This document shows positions 25,173 through 33,864 of a stretch of DNA of 45,018 bases, piece after piece. The first letter of the stretch is position 1. Each line of letters begins with the position of its first letter. The position numbers and the translations under genes were made by a program. The notes beneath the pieces are model-generated. The model was not told the origin of the DNA and ran no database searches. It saw only the letters and a program-made list of their open reading frames with translations. Source of the DNA: Bacillota bacterium (GTDB taxonomy: Bacteria > Bacillota > Clostridia > Lachnospirales > Lachnospiraceae); contig JAEZFK010000077.1 of NCBI GenBank assembly GCA_023437715.1, positions 1 through 45,018 on the forward strand. The letters are read 5' to 3'.

Positions 25173-25904
25173 CTACATCCAGCCTCCGTCAAGGCTGATG
25201 ACCTGACCGGTTAAGTAGGAATTTTTATACCCCAGATGGTAAACTAAGTCGGCCACCTCCTCGGCTGTCCCAAGACGTCCCGTTGGGATTTCCTCGATGA
25301 GGGAGATCAGCTCGTCTTCCTCCAGGAACTGGTTCATTTCCGTATCAATGGCCCCGCAGGCCACGGCGTTGACCTGGATATTGCTGGGGGCCAGCTCCTT
25401 GGCCAGAGCCTTTGTAAGAGCGTTAACCCCGCCTTTGGTGGCGGAATAGGCTGCTTCACAGGAGGCGCCGGAAACACCCCAGACAGAGGAGATGTTGATG
25501 ATCTTTCCCTGTTTCCTTTCCACCATGGAAGGGATGGACAGCTTACAGCAGTTAAACACCGAGGTTAAATTGGTGCGGATGATCCTGTCCCAGGCCTCTG
25601 TGCTCATGTCCTGCAGCAGGCCGATGTAGGAGATGCCCGCATTGTTGACCAGGACATCCAAACCGCCGAACTGTTTGTGCACCTGTTGGAAAAAGTCCCG
25701 GCACTGGTCCATGTCGCCCATATCTCCCATATAGGAGAGGCAGGAAATCTGGTAAGCTTCCAGCTCCCGCTTTGTCTGCAAGAGACGGTCTTCGCTGTGC
25801 AGGCAGTTAATGGCGACGTTGTACCCTTTCTTTGCAAATTTTACGGCAATGGCTTTGCCGATTCCGCGGGAAGCGCCGGTGATGAGTACTGTTTTTCTAG
25901 CCAT
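25173..25904 (-). CDS. Short-chain dehydrogenase/reductase (FabG/YmfI-like)
   Basis: A 243-aa classical SDR. TGASRGIG (9-16) binds the cofactor, NNAG is at 87-90, and S140, Y153 and K157 form the active site. The C-terminus ends in GQVISLDGGWM. I start at 25904 (MARKTVLITG) behind AAAGGGTG; the frame continues upstream without a ribosome site. Candidates are a 3-oxoacyl-ACP reductase or the YmfI-type reductase that acts on 5-aminopentanone-modified elongation factor P. The PTGRLGTAEEVADLVYHL end resembles YmfI-like proteins, but fatty-acid or EF-P genes are not nearby, so the substrate stays open. Confidence 0.85.
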   Translation of the reverse strand: MARKTVLITGASRGIGKAIAVKFAKKGYNVAINCLHSEDRLLQTKRELEAYQISCLSYMGDMGDMDQCRDFFQQVHKQFGGLDVLVNNAGISYIGLLQDMSTEAWDRIIRTNLTSVFNCCKLSIPSMVERKQGKIINISSVWGVSGASCEAAYSATKGGVNALTKALAKELAPSNIQVNAVACGAIDTEMNQFLEEDELISLIEEIPTGRLGTAEEVADLVYHLGYKNSYLTGQVISLDGGWM

Positions 25905-25938
25905 GAAAGTCACCCTTTCTGTCAGTTTGTATGCCTTT

Positions 25939-25967
25939 ATTTTACCAAATCGGCAGATAGAATGCAA
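25939..25967 (-). promoter_or_regulatory. Promoter of the SDR gene
   Basis: On the minus strand, TTGCAT and TAAAAT are 17 bp apart and end about 35 bp before the start. Confidence 0.6.
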
Positions 25968-26006
25968 ACCTGTTTTAGACTTTGTGATTTTGTCACAGTT
26001 CAGCCA

Positions 26007-26036
26007 TTGCATACTTAAGGGATAATAAGATATAAT
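26007..26036 (+). promoter_or_regulatory. Promoter of the thioredoxin-reductase-like gene
   Basis: TTGCAT and TATAAT are 18 bp apart, 69 bp before the start. It is divergent from the SDR promoter. Confidence 0.58.
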
Positions 26037-26105
26037 GAGAAAAGAAAATACTTAAAAGATAGAACTGGGATGTGCTGCAAAACACGCACAGAATGGAGGA
26101 AAAAA

Positions 26106-27023
26106 ATGAATGAAATTTATGATGTTGTAATCATCGGCTCAGGGGCGGCAGGGCTTACCGCCGCGGTTTACGGAAAAAGAGCCGAGCTTAAAATGATAGT
26201 GATCGAAAAAGAGCCGGCCAGCGGCGGACAGATATTAAATACTTATGAGGTAGATAACTATCCCGGTCTTCCGGGCATTAACGGCTATGATCTTGGAATG
26301 AAGTTCCGGGAGCATGCGGAAAAGCTGGGGGCGGAGTTTGTCAATGACGAGGTGCTGCGCATTGAATCCTCCGGAGAAGACTTTCATGTGGTGGGAGAAG
26401 AGCGGATTTATGAGACAAAGACCGTTATCATTGCCACAGGAGCCCATCACCGGAAATTAAGCGTGGTTGGTGAAGAAGAGCTGACCGGAATGGGTGTTTC
26501 CTATTGCGCCACCTGTGACGGCGCATTTTTCCGCAACAAGGTGGCCGCAGTAGTAGGCGGCGGCGATGTTGCCATTGAGGATGCGATCTTTTTATCCAGA
26601 ATGTGTAAAAAGGTATACTTAATTCACCGGAGAGATGTTTTAAGAGGAGCCAAAACCTTGCAGACCCAGCTTTTTGGCCTTGAAAATGTAGAGATCATCT
26701 GGGATACCTTGGTAGAGGGCATCGAAGGCGGGGATCAGGTGGAATCCCTGACCTTAAAGAATGACAAGACAGGGGAAGTGAGAAAGCTTGCGGTGGACGG
26801 AGTATTCATTGCCGTGGGAATCAATCCCCAGAGCGAGGCCTTTAACAGCCTGGTGGAAATGGACCACGGATATATCAAGGCAGGAGAGGACTGCGAAACC
26901 AATGTGCCCGGAATCTTTGCGGCAGGAGATGTGCGCACCAAACAGCTCAGGCAGATATCCACAGCCGTTTCCGACGGGGCCAACGCCATTACCAGCGTGG
27001 AGCGGTATCTGATGCGTGCCTGA
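26106..27023 (+). CDS. trxB: Thioredoxin reductase-like flavoprotein
   Basis: A 305-aa low-molecular-weight thioredoxin reductase. GSGAAGL (11-17) binds FAD, CATC (C134, C137) is the redox-active pair, and GGGDVAIEDA binds NAD(P)H. The C-terminal GIFAAGDVR segment also contacts FAD. Start at 26106 because GGAGG lies just before; the open frame begins further upstream. The enzyme reduces thioredoxin with NAD(P)H or, in some Clostridia, ferredoxin. No thioredoxin gene is next to it, so the physiological partner is uncertain. Confidence 0.9.
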   Translation: MNEIYDVVIIGSGAAGLTAAVYGKRAELKMIVIEKEPASGGQILNTYEVDNYPGLPGINGYDLGMKFREHAEKLGAEFVNDEVLRIESSGEDFHVVGEERIYETKTVIIATGAHHRKLSVVGEEELTGMGVSYCATCDGAFFRNKVAAVVGGGDVAIEDAIFLSRMCKKVYLIHRRDVLRGAKTLQTQLFGLENVEIIWDTLVEGIEGGDQVESLTLKNDKTGEVRKLAVDGVFIAVGINPQSEAFNSLVEMDHGYIKAGEDCETNVPGIFAAGDVRTKQLRQISTAVSDGANAITSVERYLMRA

Positions 27024-27053
27024 CGCTCCGAATAAAAAACAGTGAATAAAAAA

Positions 27054-27095
27054 AGGTACCCTGGCCGGCCTGTAAAAGCCATTTCCAGGGTACCT
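27054..27095 (-). terminator. Bidirectional terminator between trxB and hpf
   Basis: AGGTACCCTGG (27054-27064) pairs exactly with CCAGGGTACCT (27085-27095). A seven-base T-run follows on the minus strand, so it serves hpf well; on the plus strand the T content is weaker. Confidence 0.8.
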
Positions 27096-27108
27096 TCTTA
27101 TCAAAGGA

Positions 27109-27636
27109 CTAGAACTCCGGTTCAATCAGACCGTAAGATCCGCCTTTTCTTTTATATACTACATTTACCTCTTCGGTATCTGCATTTAAGAACACATAGA
27201 AGCTGTGACCGAGAAGTTCCATCTGCACACAGGCCTCTTCCGGGTCCATGGGCTTTACTGCAAAACGCTTTGTCTTGAGGATCTCCACGTGATCGTCGGT
27301 TTTTGTTTCCTCTTCCATGAATGCTGCGGAGAAAGCCGGCGCGGACTGTTTTTTGTCGATCAGCTTGTTCTTATATTTTTTCAACTGCCGTTCCAGAATC
27401 TCTTCTACGAGATCGATGGAAACATACATGTCTGTGCTGGATTCTTCTGCTCTGATTATATGTCCTTTCAATGGAATAGTCACTTCAATTTTCTGCATAT
27501 CCTTCTGCACGCTGAGCCTTACAATAGCTTCTGTAGCAGGAGCGAAGAAACGGTTCAGTTTCCCAAGCTTGTCCTCCACCGCTTCCCGTAACCCTGATGT
27601 AACCTCAATATTTCTTCCTGTGATTGTAAAACGCAT
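27109..27636 (-). CDS. hpf: Long-form ribosome hibernation promoting factor
   Basis: A 175-aa long HPF. The N-terminal S30AE domain (about 1-100; MRFTITGRNIEVTSGLREAVEDKL, later STDMYVSIDLVEEIL) binds the 30S subunit. The C-terminal dimerisation domain (about 118-175; VKPMDPEEACVQMELLGHSFYVF, ending YGLIEPEF) joins two ribosomes into inactive 100S dimers. AAGGAG lies before the start. It is monocistronic, with its own promoter at 27670-27698. Confidence 0.95.
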   Translation of the reverse strand: MRFTITGRNIEVTSGLREAVEDKLGKLNRFFAPATEAIVRLSVQKDMQKIEVTIPLKGHIIRAEESSTDMYVSIDLVEEILERQLKKYKNKLIDKKQSAPAFSAAFMEEETKTDDHVEILKTKRFAVKPMDPEEACVQMELLGHSFYVFLNADTEEVNVVYKRKGGSYGLIEPEF

Positions 27637-27669
27637 AAGTCATCAGCTCCTTTTTCTTGAGATAGATAT

Positions 27670-27698
27670 AGTATAGCACATTTTTTTGAATAATTCAA
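27670..27698 (-). promoter_or_regulatory. Promoter of hpf
   Basis: On the minus strand TTGAAT and TATACT are separated by 17 bp, about 34 bp before the start. Confidence 0.65.
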
Positions 27699-27699
27699 T

Positions 27700-28028
27700 C
27701 GTATGATAAAAATTATAAGATAATTACTGTGAATATTTTGTGAAATGTCTCTACTTATATTTTATCAAAATATTGAAAAACTATATACAGCCTTATAAAA
27801 AAGTCAAGGGAAAAAAGGAATTTTTCGTCGAAAAAGGAAATTTTATGACAAATATACAAAAATCAGGCAGTCAGATGATGGCATGGGAATTATGGGAATA
27901 TGTGGAGAATAAATGTGGATAATGTGGATAACTTGGTGTATAACTGTTTTTTTCCATAAATATGGGGATCGCCCATGGGGATAAAAATGGGGGAAAAATA
28001 CACAATGCCATGTGGATAATGTGGAAAA
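27700..28028 (+). other. AT-rich DNA with DnaA-box-like cluster
   Basis: The 27637-28229 gap has no credible gene. Its left half is very AT-rich. Between 27901 and 28028, all in one orientation, are three exact TGTGGATAA 9-mers (27914-27922, 27923-27931, 28011-28019), the complement of the DnaA box TTATCCACA. Four one-mismatch copies lie at 27901, 27935, 27976 and 28020. Two pairs are directly abutting. AT-rich DNA next to clustered boxes resembles a replication-origin or DnaA-binding regulatory site, but dnaA and dnaN are not here. Confidence 0.6.
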
Positions 28029-28150
28029 GTCAGAAATCGAACAGATTTTTTGTGCAATGTGTCGAGTTAACCATAATTTTACGCGGGGTTGCTGCAGATC
28101 GCCGGGAGAAAGACAGATTATTACCAGAATGTTAATTTTTTATGAATTCG

Positions 28151-28179
28151 TTGAATTAAGGAACAGATAGTGCTACAAT
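28151..28179 (+). promoter_or_regulatory. Promoter of secA
   Basis: TTGAAT and TACAAT are separated by 17 bp, 50 bp before the start. Confidence 0.65.
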
Positions 28180-28229
28180 GTTACAGGATTGTACCATGGG
28201 TCTAGTTAAGAAGAGTAGGAGAATGAATC

Positions 28230-30800
28230 ATGAATTTCGTTCAAAAAATATTTGGAACTCATAGTGAAAGAGAATTGAAATTAATCGATCCGATTGTGGA
28301 TAAAATAGAAAGCTTAAGGCCCTCCATGGCGGCACTGTCCGATGAGGAGCTTAGAAACAACACAAAGCTCTTTAAGGAAAGGCTGGCAGCCGGAGAGACT
28401 CTTGACGACATCCTTCCCGAGGCATTTGCCACGGTGAGAGAGGCCGGACGCAGAGTGCTTAATATGGAACACTTCCGCGTACAGCTTATCGGCGGCATAG
28501 TTCTTCACCAGGGACGTATCGCCGAGATGAAGACCGGTGAAGGAAAAACCCTTGTGTCCACATGTCCCGCTTACTTAAATGCCCTCACAGGCAAGGGAGT
28601 CCAGATCGTTACGGTTAACGATTACTTAGCAAAGCGTGACGCGGAGTGGATGGGAAGGGTCCATGAGTTTTTAGGCCTTACGGTAGGCGTTGTGCTCAAC
28701 TCCATGAATTCCGACGAAAGGCGTGCCGCTTATAACTGCGACATCACCTATGTCACCAACAATGAGCTGGGCTTTGATTATTTAAGAGATAACATGGCCA
28801 TCTATAAGGAACAGATGGTTTTAAGAGAGCTGGACTACTGCATCATCGATGAGGTGGACTCCGTACTTATCGACGAAGCCAGAACGCCTCTTATTATTTC
28901 CGGACAGAGCGGCAAGTCCACAAAGCTTTATGAGGTCTGCGATATTCTGGCCCGTCAGCTGGAGCGGGGCGAAGCTTCCGCAGAATTTTCCAAGATGGCT
29001 GCCATCATGGGCGAGGAAATTGAAGAAACCGGAGATTTCATCGTAGATGAAAAGGATAAGGTGGTAAACTTAACTGAGCAGGGTGTGGAAAAGGTGGAGC
29101 AGTTCTTCCGCATCGAGAATTTATCCGATCCTGAGAACTTAGAGATCCAGCATAACATCATTCTGGCCCTCCGCGCCAATTACCTGATGTTCCGCGATAA
29201 GGACTACGTGGTAAAGGATGACGAGGTTTTAATCGTCGACGAATTTACAGGACGTATCATGCCGGGAAGACGTTATTCCGACGGACTTCATCAGGCTATT
29301 GAGGCGAAGGAGCATGTGAATGTCCGCAGGGAGAGCAAGACCCTTGCCACCATCACTTTCCAGAACTTCTTTAATAAGTATGTGAAAAAGGCCGGTATGA
29401 CCGGTACTGCCTTAACCGAGGAAAAGGAATTCCGCAATACCTATGGAATGGATGCCATTTCCATTCCCACCAACCGTCCTGTGGCCCGAATCGACCAGGA
29501 GGATGCGGTTTATAAGACAAAGAAAGAAAAATTCGAAGCAGTCTGCAATGAGGTGGAGGAAGCCTATCACAGGGGCCAGCCGGTCCTGGTAGGTACCATT
29601 ACCATTGAGACTTCCGAGATGTTAAGCGGCATGCTGAAGCGCCGGGGTATTCCCCATAAGGTGCTGAATGCCAAATACCATGAGCTGGAAGCTGAGATCG
29701 TAGCCGATGCAGGTATCCACAAGGCCGTTACCATTGCCACCAACATGGCAGGCCGTGGTACGGATATTAAGCTGGATGAGGAATCAAAGGCAGCAGGCGG
29801 CTTAAAGATCATCGGTACGGAGCGTCACGAGTCCCGCCGTATCGACAACCAGCTGCGAGGCCGTTCCGGCCGTCAGGGAGATCCGGGCGAATCCAGGTTC
29901 TATATCTCACTGGAAGACGATTTAATGCGTCTCTTCGGTTCTGAGCGGCTTGTAGGCATGTTCAATGCCTTAGGCGTGCCGGAAGGGGAGCAGATCGAGC
30001 ATAAGATGCTGTCAAATGCCATTGAAAAGGCGCAGATGAAGATAGAGACCAACAACTACGGAATCCGTGAAAACCTTCTCAAATACGACGAGGTCATGAA
30101 CGAACAGCGTGAAGTGATCTACGCGGAGCGGAGAAAGGTTCTGGACGGGGACAACATGCGGGATGTGGTCTTGAAAATGGTGACGGACATCGTGGAGAAT
30201 GCGGTAGAGCTTTCTGTCAGCGAGGATCAGCCGCCGGAAGAATGGGATTTAAACGAGCTTAACACCCTGCTTCTTCCCATTGTTCCCTTAAATCCTGTGG
30301 TGCTTCCGGAAGATAAGAAGATAAGGAAGGATGAACTGATACATTCCTTAAAGGAAGAAGCCATTAAGCTTTATGAATCCAAGGAAGCGGAGTTCCCGGA
30401 GGCAGAGCAGATCCGTGAGATCGAGCGCGTCATTCTCTTAAAGGTCATCGACAATAAGTGGATGTCCCATATCGACGATATGGAACAGCTGCGCCAGGGC
30501 ATCGGCCTTCAGGCTTACGGCCAGAGAGATCCGCTGGTGGAATACAAGATGAGCGGATACCGGATGTTTGATGAGATGACGGCAGCCATCCGTGAGGACA
30601 CCGTAAGAATCCTGTTCCACATCCGCGTGGAGCAGAAGGTGGAAAGAGAGCCTGCGGCAAAGGTGACCGGCACCAATAAGGATGACAGCGCAGTTAAGGC
30701 GCCTGTGAAGAATGCAGAAGCGAAGGTCTATCCAAACGATCCCTGTCCATGCGGCTCCGGTAAGAAATACAAGCAGTGCTGCGGACGGAAATTAGTATAA
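28230..30800 (+). CDS. secA: Preprotein translocase ATPase SecA
   Basis: An 856-aa SecA motor. NBD1 has Walker A GEGKT in AEMKTGEGKTLVSTCP and the DEVD box in CIIDEVDSVLIDEARTP. The preprotein crosslinking domain follows, then NBD2 (MAGRGTDIKLDEE, GRSGRQGDPG), the helical scaffold, and the C-terminal SEC-C zinc motif CPCGSGKKYKQCC that binds lipid and SecB-like partners. All parts are intact. Start ATG 28230 has AGGAG upstream. prfB follows after 89 bp; the secA-prfB order is common in Firmicutes. Confidence 0.97.
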   Translation: MNFVQKIFGTHSERELKLIDPIVDKIESLRPSMAALSDEELRNNTKLFKERLAAGETLDDILPEAFATVREAGRRVLNMEHFRVQLIGGIVLHQGRIAEMKTGEGKTLVSTCPAYLNALTGKGVQIVTVNDYLAKRDAEWMGRVHEFLGLTVGVVLNSMNSDERRAAYNCDITYVTNNELGFDYLRDNMAIYKEQMVLRELDYCIIDEVDSVLIDEARTPLIISGQSGKSTKLYEVCDILARQLERGEASAEFSKMAAIMGEEIEETGDFIVDEKDKVVNLTEQGVEKVEQFFRIENLSDPENLEIQHNIILALRANYLMFRDKDYVVKDDEVLIVDEFTGRIMPGRRYSDGLHQAIEAKEHVNVRRESKTLATITFQNFFNKYVKKAGMTGTALTEEKEFRNTYGMDAISIPTNRPVARIDQEDAVYKTKKEKFEAVCNEVEEAYHRGQPVLVGTITIETSEMLSGMLKRRGIPHKVLNAKYHELEAEIVADAGIHKAVTIATNMAGRGTDIKLDEESKAAGGLKIIGTERHESRRIDNQLRGRSGRQGDPGESRFYISLEDDLMRLFGSERLVGMFNALGVPEGEQIEHKMLSNAIEKAQMKIETNNYGIRENLLKYDEVMNEQREVIYAERRKVLDGDNMRDVVLKMVTDIVENAVELSVSEDQPPEEWDLNELNTLLLPIVPLNPVVLPEDKKIRKDELIHSLKEEAIKLYESKEAEFPEAEQIREIERVILLKVIDNKWMSHIDDMEQLRQGIGLQAYGQRDPLVEYKMSGYRMFDEMTAAIREDTVRILFHIRVEQKVEREPAAKVTGTNKDDSAVKAPVKNAEAKVYPNDPCPCGSGKKYKQCCGRKLV

Positions 30801-30809
30801 TATTTTTAT

Positions 30810-30852
30810 AAAATTGGAGTCCGCGCCTTTTCTTAGACCGGGCCCCAATTTT
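30810..30852 (+). terminator. Hairpin between secA and prfB
   Basis: AAAATTGG (30810-30817) pairs with CCAATTTT (30845-30852), with G/C-rich inner pairing. The T-run is part of the arm, so it may be only partial. Confidence 0.5.
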
Positions 30853-30889
30853 GTATATATAAATCAATCAAAAGAAAGTGGGTGACACA

Positions 30890-32024
30890 ATGGTAGAGTT
30901 AGATCAGTACAAATACGAATTATCAACCTATGAAAAACCATTAGTGGAAGTGAGGGATTCACTTTGACTTAGATAATAAGTTAAAGAGGATCGATGAGCT
31001 GGACAAATCCATGGAGGAACCGGGCTTCTGGGAAGATCCGGAGAAATCCGCAAAGATTGTGCAGCTTGCAAAGAATTTAAAAGATACTGTAAACGGGTAT
31101 CGGGAATTGGAACAGCAGTACGAGGATATCGGCGTCATGATCGAGATGGGGAATGAAGAAAACGATGCTTCCCTGATTCCGGAAATTGAGGTCATGCTGA
31201 ATGAATTCAAGGAAAGCCTGGAAGAAATGCGCATCAACACCCTGCTTTCCGGAGAGTATGACAGCGACAACGCCATCTTAAGGCTTAACGCAGGCGCAGG
31301 CGGAACCGAATCCTGCGACTGGTGCAGCATGCTTTACCGCATGTTCTGCCGCTGGGCGGAAAAGAAGGGCTTTTCAGTGGAGGTCTTAGACTACCTTGAC
31401 GGAGACGAGGCGGGCATTAAGTCCGTTACCATCCAGATCAACGGAACCAATGCCTACGGCTATTTAAAATCCGAAAAGGGCGTTCACCGTCTGGTCCGCA
31501 TCTCTCCCTTTAATGCGGCGGGAAAACGCCAGACCTCTTTCGTTTCCTGTGACGTCATGCCGGATATTGAAGAGGACTTAGACGTAGAAATCAACGAAGA
31601 GGACTTGCGCATCGACACCTACCGTTCCAGCGGAGCCGGCGGCCAGCATATTAATAAAACCTCCTCTGCCATCCGTATTACGCACATTCCTACGGGAATT
31701 GTGGTACAGTGCCAGAATGAGCGCTCCCAGTTCCAGAACAAGGATAAGGCCATGCAGATGTTAAAGGCCAAGCTCTATTTATTAAAGCAGCAGGAGAATG
31801 CGGAAAAGCTTTCCGGCATACGGGGAGATGTGACAGAGATCGGCTGGGGAAACCAGATCCGCTCCTACGTCCTTCAGCCTTATACCATGGTGAAAGACCA
31901 CAGGACCAATGCAGAAACAGGCAATGTAAACAGCGTTTTGGACGGATCTCTGGACCAGTTCATGTACGCTTATTTACGCTGGATGAACACCGGCGCAAAG
32001 GCCGGTGACAGCGAAGCGGAATAA
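30890..32024 (+). CDS. prfB: Peptide chain release factor 2 with programmed +1 frameshift
   Basis: RF2 releases peptides at UGA and UAA codons. The first frame starts at ATG 30890 and stops at an in-frame TGA at 30965-30967 after 25 codons. The slippery CTT TGA C occurs exactly there, with AGGG a few bases upstream as the internal Shine-Dalgarno, and reading resumes in +1 at GAC 30966. This is the classical autoregulatory frameshift: scarce RF2 pauses at the UGA and shifts. The joined product is about 377 aa, normal for RF2. The stop-codon tripeptide SPF (VRISPFNAAG) and the GGQ catalytic motif (SGAGGQHINKTSSA) are present. Annotating without the shift would lose the first 25 residues. Confidence 0.96.
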
Positions 32025-32052
32025 AAAACAAAGAAAATAAACACAAAAATAG

Positions 32053-32081
32053 TTGCATACCCTGCATAAATATGATAATAT
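32053..32081 (+). promoter_or_regulatory. Promoter before the UPF0735 gene
   Basis: TTGCAT (32053-32058) and TAATAT (32076-32081) are 17 bp apart; GATAAT at 32074-32079 is an alternative -10. The -10 lies inside the left arm of the hairpin at 32077-32134. Confidence 0.45.
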
Positions 32082-32138
32082 CTTCCCTATGAGCACAGAT
32101 GTATTTCGGTTGCGGACACAGAAGGGAAGATATTTTTT
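32077..32138 (+). terminator. prfB terminator overlapping the next Shine-Dalgarno
   Basis: AATATCTTCCCT (32077-32088) pairs exactly with AGGGAAGATATT (32123-32134), followed by TTTT up to the start codon at 32140. The right arm contains the AGGGAAG ribosome site of the UPF0735 gene, so in RNA from prfB the hairpin would both stop transcription and hide that site. RNA begun at the internal promoter lacks the left arm. Confidence 0.65.
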
Positions 32139-32139
32139 T

Positions 32140-32583
32140 ATGGAAGAGAAAAGTAAATATTTTGTGGTAAAGCAAAAGGCTGTACCTGAAGTATTGCTGA
32201 AGGTAGTTGAGGCAAAAAAACTGTTGGAATCCGAGCGTGTTATTACCGTCCAGGAGGCGACTGATCGTGTGGGCATCAGCCGCAGTTCTTTTTATAAATA
32301 TAAAGACGATATCTTTCCGTTTTACGATAATACCAAAGGGAAGACAATCACTCTTGTAATGCAGATGGATGACGAGCCTGGCCTGCTCTCCGACTTGCTT
32401 CACGTGGTTGCGGTTTACCGGGCCAACATCCTCACCATTCACCAGAGTATTCCGGTCAATGGCGTAGCCACCCTGACCTTAAGCGTGGAGGTGCTGGAAA
32501 CCACGGGGAATGTGTCGAAAATGGTGGAGGATATCGAGGAAAAGGATGGGGTTCACTACGTTAAAATATTAGCCAGGGAATAA
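32140..32583 (+). CDS. pheB: UPF0735 ACT-domain protein (PheB-like)
   Basis: A 147-aa protein with an N-terminal helix-turn-helix-like part (VQEATDRVGISRSSFYKYKD, residues about 40-60) and a C-terminal ACT domain from about 68 (ITLVMQMDDEPGLLSDLLHVVAVYRANI). ACT domains bind amino acids. I start at ATG 32140 because the known family begins with this segment and AGGGAAG precedes it; an in-frame ATG at 32089 has no ribosome site. hom and lysC follow, so it is probably a regulator of the threonine/methionine branch, with DNA or RNA binding a possibility. Symbol by family similarity. Confidence 0.85.
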   Translation: MEEKSKYFVVKQKAVPEVLLKVVEAKKLLESERVITVQEATDRVGISRSSFYKYKDDIFPFYDNTKGKTITLVMQMDDEPGLLSDLLHVVAVYRANILTIHQSIPVNGVATLTLSVEVLETTGNVSKMVEDIEEKDGVHYVKILARE

Positions 32584-32630
32584 TATGACAGGCATGAATA
32601 ACGGTTCCCACAGGCAGGAAAGAGGAGATT

Positions 32631-33845
32631 ATGAAAAATGTTGCAGTTATGGGCTACGGCACCATCGGTTCCGGTGTGGTAGAGGTTTTGGAAAAGAACA
32701 GGGAGATCATCGCCAAAAAGGCGGGCGATGAGGTCAATGTAAAATATATTCTGGATTTGAGAGAATTTCCGGGAACACCCATAGAGAATAAGATCGTTCA
32801 CGACTTCTCTGTAATCGAGAAAGACCCGGAGGTATCCATGGTCATTGAAACCATGGGAGGCTTAAATCCGGCTTATCCTTTTGTAAAGGCCAGCTTAAAG
32901 GCGGGAAAGCATGTATCCACCTCCAACAAAGCCCTGGTGGCTGCACACGGCACCGAGCTTTTAAAAATCGCCAGGGAAAATCATGTGAATTTTCTCTTTG
33001 AGGCCAGCGTAGGCGGCGGAATCCCCATTATCCGTCCTCTTTACACCTCTCTGGCAGGGGAAGAGATTGAGGAGATCACCGGAATCTTAAACGGCACCAC
33101 CAACTACATACTGACGAAGATGGATAAAGCCGGGGAAACCTTTGAAACAGCCTTAAGAGAGGCCCAGGACCTGGGATACGCCGAACGGAACCCGGAGGCG
33201 GATGTGGAAGGACATGATACCTGCCGCAAAATTGCCATCCTCACAGCCATGGCTGCGGGACACGAAGTTAATTACGAGCATATTTATACAGAAGGAATCA
33301 CAGGAATCACGGATGTGGATTTCCGGTATGCGGATACCATGGGAACCTCGGTAAAGCTGTTTGGTTCAAGCAGGATTCAGGACGGCCGTGTCCACGCATT
33401 TGTGGCCCCTGTGATGGTCGGAAAGGACCATCCCTTATATTCCGTAAACGATGTGTACAACGGCATTCTGGTAAAGGGAAACATGCTGGGAACCACCATG
33501 TTTTACGGAAGCGGCGCAGGAAAGCTTCCTACGGCCAGCGCAGTGGTTGCGGACATCATCGAAGCCCTTCAAAATGACGGAAGCCATGTGGAAATGGGCT
33601 GGGACAGCCGGGCACTTGAGATTTCCGACATAAAAGGCCTTTCTTTCCGCTATTTCGTGAGAATTAAGGGAATTGCCGATAAGCGGTTGAAAGAAGTGGA
33701 AGCAATATTCGGCAAGGTGGAAGTCATAGAGCTGGACCACATGGATGAGTTTGCAGTTTTAACCGGGGTCCTTACCGAAGCAGAGTACGAAGGGAAAGCG
33801 AAAGAGCTGCCGGGAATCAGGCAGCGCATCCGCGCAGAAATCTAA
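32631..33845 (+). CDS. hom: Homoserine dehydrogenase
   Basis: A 404-aa enzyme that reduces aspartate semialdehyde to homoserine. GYGTIGSGVVEV (8-19) binds NAD(P)H. The catalytic domain contains the EASVGGGIPIIRPL segment and the KIAILTAMAAGHEV region, and a C-terminal ACT domain (about 325-400; YFVRIKGIADKRLKEVEAIFG) is the site for feedback by threonine. Start at 32631 with AGAGGAGA. It stands 47 bp after the ACT regulator and 19 bp before lysC, one operon for entry to threonine and methionine. Confidence 0.95.
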   Translation: MKNVAVMGYGTIGSGVVEVLEKNREIIAKKAGDEVNVKYILDLREFPGTPIENKIVHDFSVIEKDPEVSMVIETMGGLNPAYPFVKASLKAGKHVSTSNKALVAAHGTELLKIARENHVNFLFEASVGGGIPIIRPLYTSLAGEEIEEITGILNGTTNYILTKMDKAGETFETALREAQDLGYAERNPEADVEGHDTCRKIAILTAMAAGHEVNYEHIYTEGITGITDVDFRYADTMGTSVKLFGSSRIQDGRVHAFVAPVMVGKDHPLYSVNDVYNGILVKGNMLGTTMFYGSGAGKLPTASAVVADIIEALQNDGSHVEMGWDSRALEISDIKGLSFRYFVRIKGIADKRLKEVEAIFGKVEVIELDHMDEFAVLTGVLTEAEYEGKAKELPGIRQRIRAEI

Positions 33846-33864
33846 TTTTCTCCAGGAGGCATCA

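Noticed and set aside
27740..27922. 60-aa Lys-rich open frame before secA
   Set aside because: No ribosome site, AT-rich composition bias and it runs into the DnaA-box cluster.
32089..32139. Upstream in-frame start for the ACT-domain protein
   Set aside because: The ATG at 32089 has no Shine-Dalgarno and lies in the hairpin loop; known family members start at the later Met.
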